Part shown: one piece after another, positions 7,841-16,142 of the stretch | How positions within the stretch are numbered: the first letter of the stretch is position 1 | How the letters are laid out: each line of letters begins with the position of its first letter | Assembly: GCA_023387335.1 (NCBI GenBank) | Contig: JAEWIF010000065.1 | Coordinates: 44,529-108,528 of the forward strand | Direction: 5' to 3' | DNA length: 64,000 bases | Source of the DNA: Pseudomonadota bacterium | GTDB lineage: Bacteria; Pseudomonadota; Gammaproteobacteria; Burkholderiales; Burkholderiaceae_C | The notes under the pieces: generated by a model | What the model saw: the letters and a program-made list of their open reading frames with translations, nothing else | The model's database searches: none | Told to the model about the DNA's origin: nothing | Program-made: the position numbers and the translations under genes

Positions 7841-9520
7841 TCAGGAAGGAATGATGGGCAGCAGCAGGTGGGAGCGATGCTTCGGACCGAAACGCACCGT
7901 GTGCCGCGTGGCGACGGCGTTGCAGGTGTGCACCCAGATCGGGTCCTCGGCGGTCGAGTCCTGGCCCTTGATGTCCAGGACCAGGCGGTGGCCCGGAAGG
8001 AACACGTTGGACGTCTCGCGGATCTCGATCGCGTAGTCGTAGGTGCGTCCCGGCTCCAGCGCTTCGCGCGACGTGTGCGGGTGGTAGGGACGGTACGGCT
8101 CGGACCGCGCCTCGTCGAGCTCGCGGTGCGAAGCCCGCAGCCAGCCCTTGGTGAGCGTGCGCGACTTGCCGTCCGGGCCCACGTCGCGCAGCGTCACGAT
8201 CCAGGTGGCGTCCGGCTGGTCGAGCTCGGCGCTGAAGTGCAGCGCGATCGGGCCGGTGATCTCGGTGGGCTGGTCGAACGCGGCGGTCTGGAAGGTGATG
8301 CCCGCGGGATGCCGGGCCGGCGGCAGGTCGGGGTCGTTGCGGAACTCCGCCGATCCGGCGTCGCGCGGCGCTTCGAGCGACAGGCTGCCGTTGGCGCCCA
8401 GGTACATCGGCGTCCACCGCGTGCGCGCCAGCGGCCATTCGTGTTCGTCGCGGTATTCGTTGCGGCCCTTGATCAGCAGGCGGATGGGCGGCTCGTCCAT
8501 CATCCCGGTGTCGTTGCCCTTGAGCCAGTGGTCGTACCAGCGCAGGATCAGGTCCTGGTGGTCGGCCCAGGGACGCAGCGGTCCGAGTGCCGACTCGGTC
8601 TCCATGATCAGCAGCTTCCTGGGCGCATCGATGCCCGCGTAGGCTTCGAACGCGCCGGCCAGGTGGACGGCCCAGCTGGTCCAGCGCGTCGCGAGGAAGG
8701 TCGGGACCTTGATGCGGTCGAACATCCGGTTGGGCGACCGCTCCCAGTACAGAGGACCGTCGAACGGCTCCAGCAGCCAGTCGAACAGCAGCGGGTTCTT
8801 CTTCGGGTACTTCAGCTGGATGTGCAGGTAGGCCGAGCGCCGGATCTCCGGCGTCTCCATCAGCGCCTGCACGCGGCGCTCGATCTCCTCGGGCTTCATG
8901 CGGTCGAAGCTGAGGGGGCGCATGCCGTCCACGCTGACATGGCCCCACCACTGGTGCCAGAAGCCTTCGTTGAGCACGCCGCCGTGCCAGGCGCTCTGGC
9001 GGTAGCGGTCGGTCAGCGCCTCGTACGGGACGATGGCCTTCAGGTGCGGCGGCTGCTGGGCCGCCACCATGTACTGCATGACCGCGAAGTACGACATGCC
9101 CAGCATGCCGCAGTTGCCGTCGCACCAGGGCTGGTCGGCCATCCACTCGATGATGTCGTAGCCGTCCTCCTGCTCCCTGGGTCCCTGGTAGCAGTACTCG
9201 CCGTCGGAGTCGCCCGAGCCGCGGGCGTCCGCGATCACGTGCACGTAGCCGCGGCTGACGAAGTACTCGGAGTCGCCGGCCTCCAGGCCGCCGTTGCCGA
9301 TCAAAGGGCTGAGCGGCGCGCGCTTGCCGGTGATGCGCTGCAGGTCCTTGCCGTAGTGCGAGTAGGACAGCAGGGCGGGGTAGCGCCCGGGCTGGTCCGG
9401 CAGGTACACGTCGCAGGCGAGCGAGGTGCCGTCGCGCGCGGTGATTCGGACATTCCGCTGGACACGGACCTTGTGCTTCGGCTGGGAGACCTTGTCCCTC
9501 CAGGCTTCCTTCTCGCTCAT
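7841..9520 (-). CDS. CocE/NonD family alpha/beta hydrolase
   Basis: A 559-residue serine hydrolase of the cocaine-esterase / X-Pro dipeptidyl-peptidase group, which cleaves esters or amides. The N-terminal alpha/beta core shows ADARGSGDSDGEYCYQG near residues 97-112 and the nucleophile elbow GMLGMSYFAV with Ser143. The last 200 residues form the C-terminal jelly-roll domain of this family (EITGPIALHFSAELDQPDAT and PGHRLVLDIKGQD). The start at 9520 was chosen because the longer frame to 10309 runs back through the divergent MarR gene. No signal peptide is visible, so it probably acts in the cytoplasm. The divergent MarR at 9638 is its likely regulator. Confidence 0.88.
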   Translation of the reverse strand: MSEKEAWRDKVSQPKHKVRVQRNVRITARDGTSLACDVYLPDQPGRYPALLSYSHYGKDLQRITGKRAPLSPLIGNGGLEAGDSEYFVSRGYVHVIADARGSGDSDGEYCYQGPREQEDGYDIIEWMADQPWCDGNCGMLGMSYFAVMQYMVAAQQPPHLKAIVPYEALTDRYRQSAWHGGVLNEGFWHQWWGHVSVDGMRPLSFDRMKPEEIERRVQALMETPEIRRSAYLHIQLKYPKKNPLLFDWLLEPFDGPLYWERSPNRMFDRIKVPTFLATRWTSWAVHLAGAFEAYAGIDAPRKLLIMETESALGPLRPWADHQDLILRWYDHWLKGNDTGMMDEPPIRLLIKGRNEYRDEHEWPLARTRWTPMYLGANGSLSLEAPRDAGSAEFRNDPDLPPARHPAGITFQTAAFDQPTEITGPIALHFSAELDQPDATWIVTLRDVGPDGKSRTLTKGWLRASHRELDEARSEPYRPYHPHTSREALEPGRTYDYAIEIRETSNVFLPGHRLVLDIKGQDSTAEDPIWVHTCNAVATRHTVRFGPKHRSHLLLPIIPS

Positions 9521-9592
9521 CGAACAACTGCCTTTCGTCGTGGGGAACCGCGCGGTCGCGGGCGTCCGCCACTCTAGGCAGTGACCCGATAA

Positions 9593-9608
9593 TTGTTGAA
9601 AAGAACAA
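9593..9608. promoter_or_regulatory. TTGTT-N6-AACAA dyad, likely MarR operator
   Basis: A perfect five-base inverted repeat separated by GAAAAG lies in the 117-base divergent region between the CocE hydrolase and the MarR gene, the only AT-rich part of it. Size and position fit a MarR dimer site controlling both directions. Binding is inferred, not shown. Confidence 0.45.
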
Positions 9609-9637
9609 ACTTGAGGGTTAACCCTGGAGACGATCCG

Positions 9638-10153
9638 ATGTCCCTGACGGCTCCCGAGACCGTGGAGGACTTGCTCAACTACCGCCTGGCGCGCCTGCTC
9701 TCCGCCACCAGCACGCCCGGCATCCGCCTGCTCGAAGGCCGGTTCGGCGTGACGCGTCGCCAGTGGGGCCTGATGGGACTGCTCGCCGCGCACGGGCCGA
9801 TGTCCCCGTCCGAGCTTTCCCGGCTTTCGCACCTGGAGCCTTCCAAGGTGTCGCTGCCGATCACCGAACTCGTGTCGCGCGGCCTCGTTCTTCGCGAGAC
9901 GCTCGTCGGCGACCGCCGCCGGGCCGTGGTGCAACTCACGGAAAGCGGGCAGCGCCTGTACGCGTCGGCATTCCCGCTGCTGGCCGATCTGTCGCGGGCG
10001 ATGCTGGGCGCGCTGTCGCCCGACGAGGTGGATGCGCTCGACGGCATCATGCGCAAGCTCGGCGAGTCGGCCGGGCAATGGAGTTCGCAGCAGCCGGTCG
10101 CCGAGAAGGCGGACCGGCGCCGCGGCGGCAGCCGCCGCACCCGCTTCGAATAG
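9638..10153 (+). CDS. MarR family transcriptional regulator
   Basis: A 171-residue winged-helix regulator. Helix-turn-helix and wing occupy about residues 40-95 (GLLAAHGPMSPSELSRLSHL, VSLPITELVSRGLVLRE, GDRRRAVVQLTESGQ); the long first and last helices would form the dimer interface. The C-terminal 20 residues are basic and rich in Arg and Gly. ATG at 9638 has a GGAG box nine bases upstream; the more distant ATG at 9593 lies inside the dyad and was rejected. It diverges from the CocE/Bug pair and probably represses it until a phenolic or acidic ligand binds. Confidence 0.9.
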   Translation: MSLTAPETVEDLLNYRLARLLSATSTPGIRLLEGRFGVTRRQWGLMGLLAAHGPMSPSELSRLSHLEPSKVSLPITELVSRGLVLRETLVGDRRRAVVQLTESGQRLYASAFPLLADLSRAMLGALSPDEVDALDGIMRKLGESAGQWSSQQPVAEKADRRRGGSRRTRFE

Positions 10154-10163
10154 CGGGAGCGCG

Positions 10164-10955
10164 CTAGACGACGATAGCCGTCGCCGCCCCGTCCATCGAC
10201 AGGATCGCCCCCGACACGTAGCCCGCGCGTGGCGAGGCCAGGAACGCCACCGCGTTCGCGATGTCCTCCGGCGTCGCCAGCCGGCCGAGCGGCGCGCGCG
10301 CCTTGGCACGCTGCAGCGCTTCTTCTTCCGAGATGCCGCGCAGCCGCGCGTCGGCGGCCAGGCCTTCGGCCATGCGATCGGTCAAGGTGAGCGCCGGGTT
10401 CACCGCGTTGACGCGCACGCCGTGCGGCGCCCACGCGGCCGCCAGGCCGGCGGTGGCCAGCATCAGGGCCGCGTTGGCGGCGCCGCCGGCGATGTGCGTC
10501 GGCGCGGCGATCTTGCCGCCCATGCCGATGATGTTGACGATCACGCCGCTGCGCCGCTCGCCCATCTGCTTGACCACGGGGTCGATGACGTGGATGCAGG
10601 TGAAGAACTTGGCCTGCATGGCCGCATGCCAGTCCGCGGGCTTGAGCTCGAGATAAGGCGTGCGGCGCGCGGCGCCGGCGGAGTTGACCAGCAGGTCGAT
10701 CGGGCCGCCCGCGGCGACGGCGGCTTCGACCATAGCGGCGGCGGCGGAAGCGTCTTCCAGGTCCGCCGCGAGGCAGGTGAGTTCGCCGGGCGCTTCCTGG
10801 CGCAACTTGTCGCGCGCGGCGTCCAGGTTGGCCTGCGAGCGCGACGTGATGGTGACGCGCGCGCCTTCCTGCAGGAAGAGGCGGGCGCAGGCGTAGCCGA
10901 TGCCGCGGCTGCCGCCGGTGATGAGCACGTGTTGTCCGGCCAGTCCGAGATCCAT
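10164..10955 (-). CDS. SDR-fold protein lacking the usual catalytic Ser-Tyr-Lys
   Basis: A 263-residue Rossmann protein with an intact cofactor motif TGGSRGIG (residues 13-20) and NSAG. Aligning VNIIGMGGKIAAPTHIAG and the following GAANAALM to the standard NISS...YxASKAAL pattern without gaps places Gly at the catalytic Ser, Gly at the Tyr and Asn at the Lys. It is therefore either a divergent SDR subgroup with another mechanism or a non-catalytic NAD(P)-binding protein. It is the last gene of the Rieske operon, 26 bases after the GntR stop, and ends convergently with MarR 10 bases away. The structural family is clear; a dehydrogenase activity should not be assumed. Confidence 0.85.
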   Translation of the reverse strand: MDLGLAGQHVLITGGSRGIGYACARLFLQEGARVTITSRSQANLDAARDKLRQEAPGELTCLAADLEDASAAAAMVEAAVAAGGPIDLLVNSAGAARRTPYLELKPADWHAAMQAKFFTCIHVIDPVVKQMGERRSGVIVNIIGMGGKIAAPTHIAGGAANAALMLATAGLAAAWAPHGVRVNAVNPALTLTDRMAEGLAADARLRGISEEEALQRAKARAPLGRLATPEDIANAVAFLASPRAGYVSGAILSMDGAATAIVV

Positions 10956-10981
10956 GGTCCTTGTTCCTTCGCGGCGTCGCG

Positions 10982-11653
10982 TCAGCCGAGCACTTCGGCC
11001 CAGTAGTCCTGTGCGCGGCGCATGTGTTGCTGGATGAGGCGCTGGGCGTCCTCGACGTTGCGGTCCTCGATGGCGCGGGCCATGCGGCGGTGGTCGCGTG
11101 CGGACGATTTTCCCTGTTCGTGGTTCTCGAACCAGGCGCGTCGCCGCGGCGCGCTGAGGCAGTAGAACGAATTGAGCACGCGCACCAGCACGCTGTTGTG
11201 CGAGGCGGTCACCAGCGCGATGTGGAACTCGGTGTCCAGCTCGGCGATGTTGCCGCCCTCGCGCAGCAGGCGCTCGGTGCGCTGCAGGATGTCCGCCATC
11301 GAGGCCAGGTCGTCCTCGGTGCGGCGGTCGCAGGCCAGCCGCGCCGCCAGCCCCTCCAGCGCGAGCCGGACCTCGGTGGATTCGCCGATCTCGCCGGCCG
11401 AGGGCGTGCCGCCCTGTTCGGCCAGCGCCACCAGCGTCTCGAAGCTGCTGTCGGTGGACACGCGCCGCAGGTAGATGCCCGAATTGGGCCGCGACTCCAG
11501 CACGCGCAGCGTGGTGAGCGCGGCGATGCCCTCGCGCACGGCGTTGCGGCCTATCCCCAGCCGCTCGGCCAGGTCGCGCTCCGAAGGCAGCCGGTCGCCG
11601 GGCTGGAGATGGCGCTGCTGCACCATCTCCATGATGGACTTCATCGCGCTCAC
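10982..11653 (-). CDS. GntR family regulator, FadR subfamily (FCD domain), inside the Rieske operon
   Basis: A 223-residue regulator. The winged helix covers residues 10-70: LQPGDRLPSERDLAERLGIG, NAVREGIAALTTLRVLESR and NSGIYL. The FCD effector domain follows, and its usual metal ligands can be picked out: Asp and His in LDTEFHIAL, His in DHRRM and His in IQQHMRR. The N-terminus is shorter than usual because the start overlaps the stop of the oxygenase reductase as ATGA, so it is made from the catabolic mRNA itself. Likely a repressor of this operon through the palindrome at 13951-13965, and perhaps of the related sites in the window. Confidence 0.9.
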   Translation of the reverse strand: MSAMKSIMEMVQQRHLQPGDRLPSERDLAERLGIGRNAVREGIAALTTLRVLESRPNSGIYLRRVSTDSSFETLVALAEQGGTPSAGEIGESTEVRLALEGLAARLACDRRTEDDLASMADILQRTERLLREGGNIAELDTEFHIALVTASHNSVLVRVLNSFYCLSAPRRRAWFENHEQGKSSARDHRRMARAIEDRNVEDAQRLIQQHMRRAQDYWAEVLG

Positions 11654-12597
11654 AGGTCGAGCACGAGACGGGGCCCGAGGCTGCCGGAGCAGCAGACCAT
11701 CATGGCCTTGTTCGACGCCTTCTCCTCGGCGGTGAGGTAGTCGTCGCGGTGGTCGGGCGTTCCCTCCAGCACGTTGGTGCAGCAGGTGCCGCAGATGCCC
11801 TGCGAGCAGGAGTACTGCACGTCCACGCCGGCATCCAGCAGCGTGTCGAGCAGCGTGCGACCCGGTTCCACGGCCAGCGTGCGGCCGCTGCGCTTCAACT
11901 CGACCTCATACCCGCCCGAAGTGGCCGCGGCCTGGCTCGCGGTGAAGCGTTCCAGGTGCACGCGCTGCGGCGCCAGGCCCTCGCAGGCCGCCAGGAACTC
12001 GTCGATCATCCCGGCCGGCCCGCAGCAGTACAGGTGCGAGCCCGCCGGCGCCTCGCGCACGATCTGGCGCAGGTCCAGCCGGCCCAGGCCTTCGCTGCTG
12101 TAGCGCAGGTCGACCTGCACGCCGGCTCTTTCGAGCGCCTGCATCTCCTGCGCGTAGGCCGCGCGCTGCGGCGAGCGGGCCGCGTAATGCAGACGCCAGG
12201 CGCGGTTCAGGTGCCTGAGCCGCGCGGCCATGGACACGAAAGGCGTGATGCCGATGCCGCCCGCGATGAAGATCGCCATCGGCGCGTCCTCGTACAGCGG
12301 GAAGTCGTTCACCGGCTCGCCGGCCGTGAACCGGTCGCCCGGCCGCGGCGTCGCGTGCATCCAGGAAGAGCCGCCGCGGCTCTCGGCCGAGCGGTCCACC
12401 GCGATCACGTACCGATGCCTCTCGGCCGGGTCGTTGACCAGCGAATAGCTGCGCACCAGCCCGCCGGGCAGGTGCAGGTCGATGTGCGCGCCGGCCGTGA
12501 ACGGGGGCAGGGCGGACCCGTCGGCCGACGCGAATTCGTACGAGACGACGTCCTGCGCCTCCAGGCGCATCTGCCGCAGCACCAGTTGCAGGCTCAC
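11650..12597 (-). CDS. Oxygenase reductase component (phthalate dioxygenase reductase / VanB type)
   Basis: A 315-residue electron-transfer flavoprotein that would carry electrons from NAD(P)H to the Rieske oxygenase encoded just upstream. Domain order is flavin-binding barrel (RSYSLVND), nucleotide-binding domain (FIAGGIGITPFVSMA, then YCCGPAGMID) and a C-terminal plant-type [2Fe-2S] ferredoxin with CSQGICGTCC and a final Cys in MMVCCS. GTG at 12597 overlaps the oxygenase stop as GTGA; an ATG at 12570 is the alternative but would remove a beta strand. Tight coupling to the oxygenase makes the partner assignment strong. Confidence 0.9.
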   Translation of the reverse strand: MSLQLVLRQMRLEAQDVVSYEFASADGSALPPFTAGAHIDLHLPGGLVRSYSLVNDPAERHRYVIAVDRSAESRGGSSWMHATPRPGDRFTAGEPVNDFPLYEDAPMAIFIAGGIGITPFVSMAARLRHLNRAWRLHYAARSPQRAAYAQEMQALERAGVQVDLRYSSEGLGRLDLRQIVREAPAGSHLYCCGPAGMIDEFLAACEGLAPQRVHLERFTASQAAATSGGYEVELKRSGRTLAVEPGRTLLDTLLDAGVDVQYSCSQGICGTCCTNVLEGTPDHRDDYLTAEEKASNKAMMVCCSGSLGPRLVLDL

Positions 12598-13907
12598 GGC
12601 GTGTACCCGAAGCCGGCGTCCAGGCGGGCCACCGTGTGCTCGCGGCTTTCCTGCCAGGAGACGCCGGTGGGCAGGGTGACCGACACGGCGCGCACCATGA
12701 ACGTCGAAGGATCGCGCACGCCTTGCGGCTCGGTGCCCGCGCGCGCGTTGCGCACGGTCTCCAGCAGCAGGCGGCGCGTCATCGCGATGCCGGTGTCGCT
12801 GATGCCCAGGTGCTCCTTGCTGCGGTCGTAGACGGCCGCCACGCCCGACTGGCAGGCCGCGTCCTGCACCCACAGGCCGGGCAGGCCGGAGAACCAGGTC
12901 TTGGTCTGGGCGTCGTAGTTGAAGAGGTAGCCGTTCTCGCGGTTGAAGCGCGGCCAGTACTTGGCGTAGGGCTCGGTGGGCGGGCGCGGCTGGAAGGCGG
13001 AAGCGCTGGCGTGCCCGGTCTCGCGGCCGGCATGGCCGTTCTCGAACAGCGCGCGGCTCTTGTCGTACAGCTTCTCCGACGGGTGGTAGGAGAACATGAT
13101 GCACAGCGTGTTCTCGTCGTCCAGCGGCACCCAGGCGTGGCCCGAGAGTTCGGGGTACTGCGACTGCGGCGGCACCAGCGTGTAGAAGGGCAAGAGGAAC
13201 TGGTTGACGCGCCAGTAGCTGCGCTCCTCGTCCAGCTTGCGGCGCGAGGCGATGCTCATGCCGAACGGCTGGCGCTGGCATTCGAACATCGGACGCAGGT
13301 CGCGCTTGGCGATCCAGTCGCTGATGGCGCCCTGCGCGTCGATGCGTCCGTGCAGGATGGGCGCGTGGGCCGAGTCGATCTCGCCTTCCACCGCCTGCAG
13401 CCAGTTGCACTCCTGGATGCGGAAGCTCACGTGCACGCGCTCGGCGGGCACCAGGTTCCATTCCATGTCGGGCAGCGGCGGCGGGTCGTCCTGCCGCGGG
13501 CCCATGTAGGCCCAGACGATGCCGTTGCGCTCGCGGCAGGCGTACGCCTTGAGCCGCACCTTGTCCTTCAGGCGGCTGTCCTGCGGCTCGGCCGGCAGGT
13601 CCTGCACGTGGCCGTCGGTGCCGAACTTCCAGCCGTGGTACACGCAGCGCAGGCCGCAGTCCTCGTTGCGGCCGAACACCAGCGGCGCGCCGCGGTGCGG
13701 GCAGGCGTGGTCCACCAGGCCGATGCGGCCTTCGCTGTCGCGGAAGGCGATCAGGTCCTCGCCGAGCAGGCGCACGCGCTGCGGCATGCCGCCCGCGGGC
13801 ACGTCCGACGCCGGCAGGAACGGCAGCCAGTACAGGCGCATCAGCTGGCCCATGGCGGTGCCGGGGCCGACGCGGACCAGGGTTTCGTTGTCTTCTGTGG
13901 TGAGCAT
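12594..13907 (-). CDS. Rieske non-heme iron oxygenase, alpha subunit
   Basis: A 437-residue ring-hydroxylating or demethylating oxygenase of the phthalate 4,5-dioxygenase / VanA class. The Rieske [2Fe-2S] ligands are Cys69-x-His71 and Cys88-x2-His91 (CPHRGAPL, CVYHGWKF). The mononuclear iron site is visible in EGEIDSAHAPILH with Asp178, His181 and His186. ATG at 13907 has AGAGG upstream; the longer frame to 14057 crosses the operator and was rejected. No beta subunit is present, which fits the homo-oligomeric phthalate-dioxygenase group. It is the first gene of an operon with reductase, GntR and SDR-like genes. The substrate is unknown. Confidence 0.93.
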   Translation of the reverse strand: MLTTEDNETLVRVGPGTAMGQLMRLYWLPFLPASDVPAGGMPQRVRLLGEDLIAFRDSEGRIGLVDHACPHRGAPLVFGRNEDCGLRCVYHGWKFGTDGHVQDLPAEPQDSRLKDKVRLKAYACRERNGIVWAYMGPRQDDPPPLPDMEWNLVPAERVHVSFRIQECNWLQAVEGEIDSAHAPILHGRIDAQGAISDWIAKRDLRPMFECQRQPFGMSIASRRKLDEERSYWRVNQFLLPFYTLVPPQSQYPELSGHAWVPLDDENTLCIMFSYHPSEKLYDKSRALFENGHAGRETGHASASAFQPRPPTEPYAKYWPRFNRENGYLFNYDAQTKTWFSGLPGLWVQDAACQSGVAAVYDRSKEHLGISDTGIAMTRRLLLETVRNARAGTEPQGVRDPSTFMVRAVSVTLPTGVSWQESREHTVARLDAGFGYTP

Positions 13908-13950
13908 GGGGAACCTCTGCGACGGGTTTTGCGGAAAGTGGTGCGACCAG

Positions 13951-13965
13951 ATTGGTTCTACCAAT
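13951..13965. promoter_or_regulatory. Operator copy A: ATTGGT-TCT-ACCAAT
   Basis: A perfect six-base inverted repeat with a three-base spacer, in the 184-base gap between the Rieske operon (minus) and the Bug-PRISE operon (plus). It has the GT-N3-AC core of FadR-type GntR operators, and a GntR gene lies in the Rieske operon itself. First of eight related copies in the window. Confidence 0.8.
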
Positions 13966-14091
13966 TGTAGGTGCAACCTTTCTGGATCAGAGGGAATTCC
14001 GAAGCCGGCGGCGGGGTTTCCGGGTAAACCCGCGCAAAAATCCATTGGTCTGTCCATTAGACTCGCTTGCCCACCTTAGGAGAGCCCCGCC

Positions 14092-15087
14092 ATGCGCGCA
14101 CCCCGCTCCATCGGCCGCAGAGCCGCACTCGTCCACATCGCCGCCGGCGCGGCCGCCATCGCCGCGCCCGGGCGGCTGCTGGCCCAGTCGGCTTGGCCCG
14201 AGAAGCCGATCACCCTGGTGTCGCCCTTCGGCGGCGCCGTGGACATCCTGGCGCGCCTGATCGGCGCCGACCTGGCCAAGCGGCTCGGCCAGAGCATCGT
14301 GGTCGACCTGAAGCTCGGCGGCTCCGGCACCATCGGCATGGCGCACGTGGCCCGCGCGCAGCCCGACGGCTACACCATCGGCATGGGCACCACGACGTCG
14401 CTGACGTCGGCGCCGCACCTGATCAAGAACCCCGGCTACGACATCGAGAAGTCGTTCACCTACCTGGGCCTGATCCAGACCTCGCGCCAGGTCCTCACCG
14501 TCTCGCCCAAGCTGGGCGTCAACACGCTGAAGGAATTCATCGCGCTGGCGAAGTCCAAGCCGGGCCAGCTGAACTTCGGCTCCAGCGGCGTGGGCAACAG
14601 CATCCACCTGGCGGTGGAGCAGTTCAACGCGGCGGCCGGCATCAAGGCCGTGCACATCCCGTTCAAGACCGGCAACGAGACCGACACGGCCATCATGGCC
14701 GGCGACGTGCAGTACACCATCGCCTCGCTGGCGACCTCGCTGCCGCGGATCCAGGCCGATCGCCTGAAGGCGCTGGCCGTCACCGGCGAAGGCCGCGACC
14801 CGGCGCTGCCCGACGTGCCCAACCTGCAGGAAGCGGGCCTCGCCGCGCGCATCCCCGACCAGCTGTTCGGCATGGTCGCGCCGGCCGGCATGCCGCCGGC
14901 CGTCAGCGCCAAGCTGCTCAAGGCCGTGGCCGACATGCAGAAGGACCCGGCGTTCCAGGAAGCGGTGCGCAAGGGCGGCGGCGTGCCCAGCCAGGTGCAC
15001 GGCGAGGAATTCCGCAAGCTGGTGATGGCGGACAGCCAGACCTGGGGCGACCTGATCAAGCGCCTGAACATCACGCTCAACAGCTGA
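14092..15087 (+). CDS. Bug family solute-binding protein with shortened first ligand loop
   Basis: A 331-residue exported protein. The N-terminus has a twin-arginine pair (IGRRAALV) followed by an Ala-rich hydrophobic stretch and LLAQS, so Tat export is possible. The first loop reads WPEKPITLVSPFGGAVDI, one residue shorter than the usual PPGGxxD loop, which may alter ligand choice. QPDGYTIGMG and LPDVPNLQEAGLAA match the family elsewhere. It begins the plus operon driven from the operator-A region, and its stop overlaps the PRISE-like gene by one base (TGATG). Confidence 0.92.
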   Translation: MRAPRSIGRRAALVHIAAGAAAIAAPGRLLAQSAWPEKPITLVSPFGGAVDILARLIGADLAKRLGQSIVVDLKLGGSGTIGMAHVARAQPDGYTIGMGTTTSLTSAPHLIKNPGYDIEKSFTYLGLIQTSRQVLTVSPKLGVNTLKEFIALAKSKPGQLNFGSSGVGNSIHLAVEQFNAAAGIKAVHIPFKTGNETDTAIMAGDVQYTIASLATSLPRIQADRLKALAVTGEGRDPALPDVPNLQEAGLAARIPDQLFGMVAPAGMPPAVSAKLLKAVADMQKDPAFQEAVRKGGGVPSQVHGEEFRKLVMADSQTWGDLIKRLNITLNS

Positions 15088-16142
15088 TGACGAGCCCGGG
15101 AACGGCGTTGGTCGCCGGCGCGACCGGCGTCGTGGGCCGCGGCATCGCGCAGGCGCTTGTCGCGGCCGGCTGGAACGTGTTCTGCGCCAGCCGCTCGGGC
15201 GGCGGCGACATCGCCGGCGCGCGCGGCATCGCGGTGGACCTGCTGGACGCCGCCGACTGCAAGCGCGCCTTCGCCTCGCTCGGGGAGGCCACGCACGTCT
15301 TCCACGCGGCCTACCTGCAGGCGCGCGATCGCGCCGCGGAAGTGGAGCCCAACCTTTCGATGCTGCGCAACGCGGTGCAAGGCGTGGCCGCCACGTCGCC
15401 CGCGCTGCGCAAGGTGGTGCTGGTGACGGGCGCCAAGTTCTACGGCATCCAGTGGAGCGCCAGCCGCACGCCCTGCCGCGAGAGCGACGCGCGCCAGCTG
15501 CCGCCCAACTTCTACTACGACCAGGAAGACTGGCTGCGCGAGGCGAGCCGCGGCCGGCGCTGGCGCTGGGTCAACCTGATCCCGCCCTTCGTCACCGGCT
15601 ACGCGGTGGGCAACCCGATGAACCTGGTGCTGGGCCTCGGCCTGTACGCGGCCGTGTGCCGCGAGCTCGGCATGCCGCTGCGCTTTCCCGGCAGCGTGCA
15701 GGCCTGGGAGGCGCTGCACCAGATCGCCGACGCGCGCCAGATCGGCGCCGCCGCGTTGTGGGCGGCGGATGCCCCGTCCGCGCAGGACGAGGCGTTCAAC
15801 GTGAGCAACGGCGACCCGATCCGCTGGACCCTCACCTGGCCCGCGATCGCCGCGGCGATGGGCATGCAGGCGGCCGAGCCCAAGACGCTGCCGCTGGCGG
15901 ACCTGATGCCGCACCAGCAGGCCGTGTGGAACCGCATCGCACGCCGGCACGGCCTGCGCGACATCGACATCGGCAAGATCGTCAACTGGTCCTGGATGGA
16001 CTACATGCTGCGCCAGGGCCACGACATCGTGCTGGCCACCGGCAAGATCCGCCGCGCGGGGTTCCACGACTGCATCGAGACGGACGAGGTGTTCGTGCAG
16101 CGCCTGCGCGAGCTGCAGGAGCACAGGGTGCTTCCGCCATGA
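15087..16142 (+). CDS. PRISE-type enone reductase (progesterone 5-beta-reductase / iridoid synthase-like)
   Basis: A 351-residue atypical SDR. The Rossmann motif is GATGVVGRG at residues 11-19. Instead of the common YxxxK it has the two signatures of the progesterone-5-beta-reductase family: VTGAKFYG with Lys117, and NFYYDQED with Tyr143/144. Two further blocks match that family closely: MNLVLGLGLYAAVCRELGMP followed by LRFPG, and EAFNVSNGDPIRW. Family members reduce the C=C bond of enones with NADPH. In this operon, between a Bug and a TIM-barrel isomerase-like gene and facing a Rieske oxygenase, it may saturate an unsaturated carbonyl intermediate. Both ends are coupled to its neighbours (TGATG and ATGA). 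Confidence 0.82.
   Translation: MTSPGTALVAGATGVVGRGIAQALVAAGWNVFCASRSGGGDIAGARGIAVDLLDAADCKRAFASLGEATHVFHAAYLQARDRAAEVEPNLSMLRNAVQGVAATSPALRKVVLVTGAKFYGIQWSASRTPCRESDARQLPPNFYYDQEDWLREASRGRRWRWVNLIPPFVTGYAVGNPMNLVLGLGLYAAVCRELGMPLRFPGSVQAWEALHQIADARQIGAAALWAADAPSAQDEAFNVSNGDPIRWTLTWPAIAAAMGMQAAEPKTLPLADLMPHQQAVWNRIARRHGLRDIDIGKIVNWSWMDYMLRQGHDIVLATGKIRRAGFHDCIETDEVFVQRLRELQEHRVLPP

Noticed and set aside
13908..14057. N-terminal extension of the Rieske oxygenase to 14057
   Set aside because: It would cross operator A and has no Rieske-family similarity; ATG 13907 has a ribosome site.
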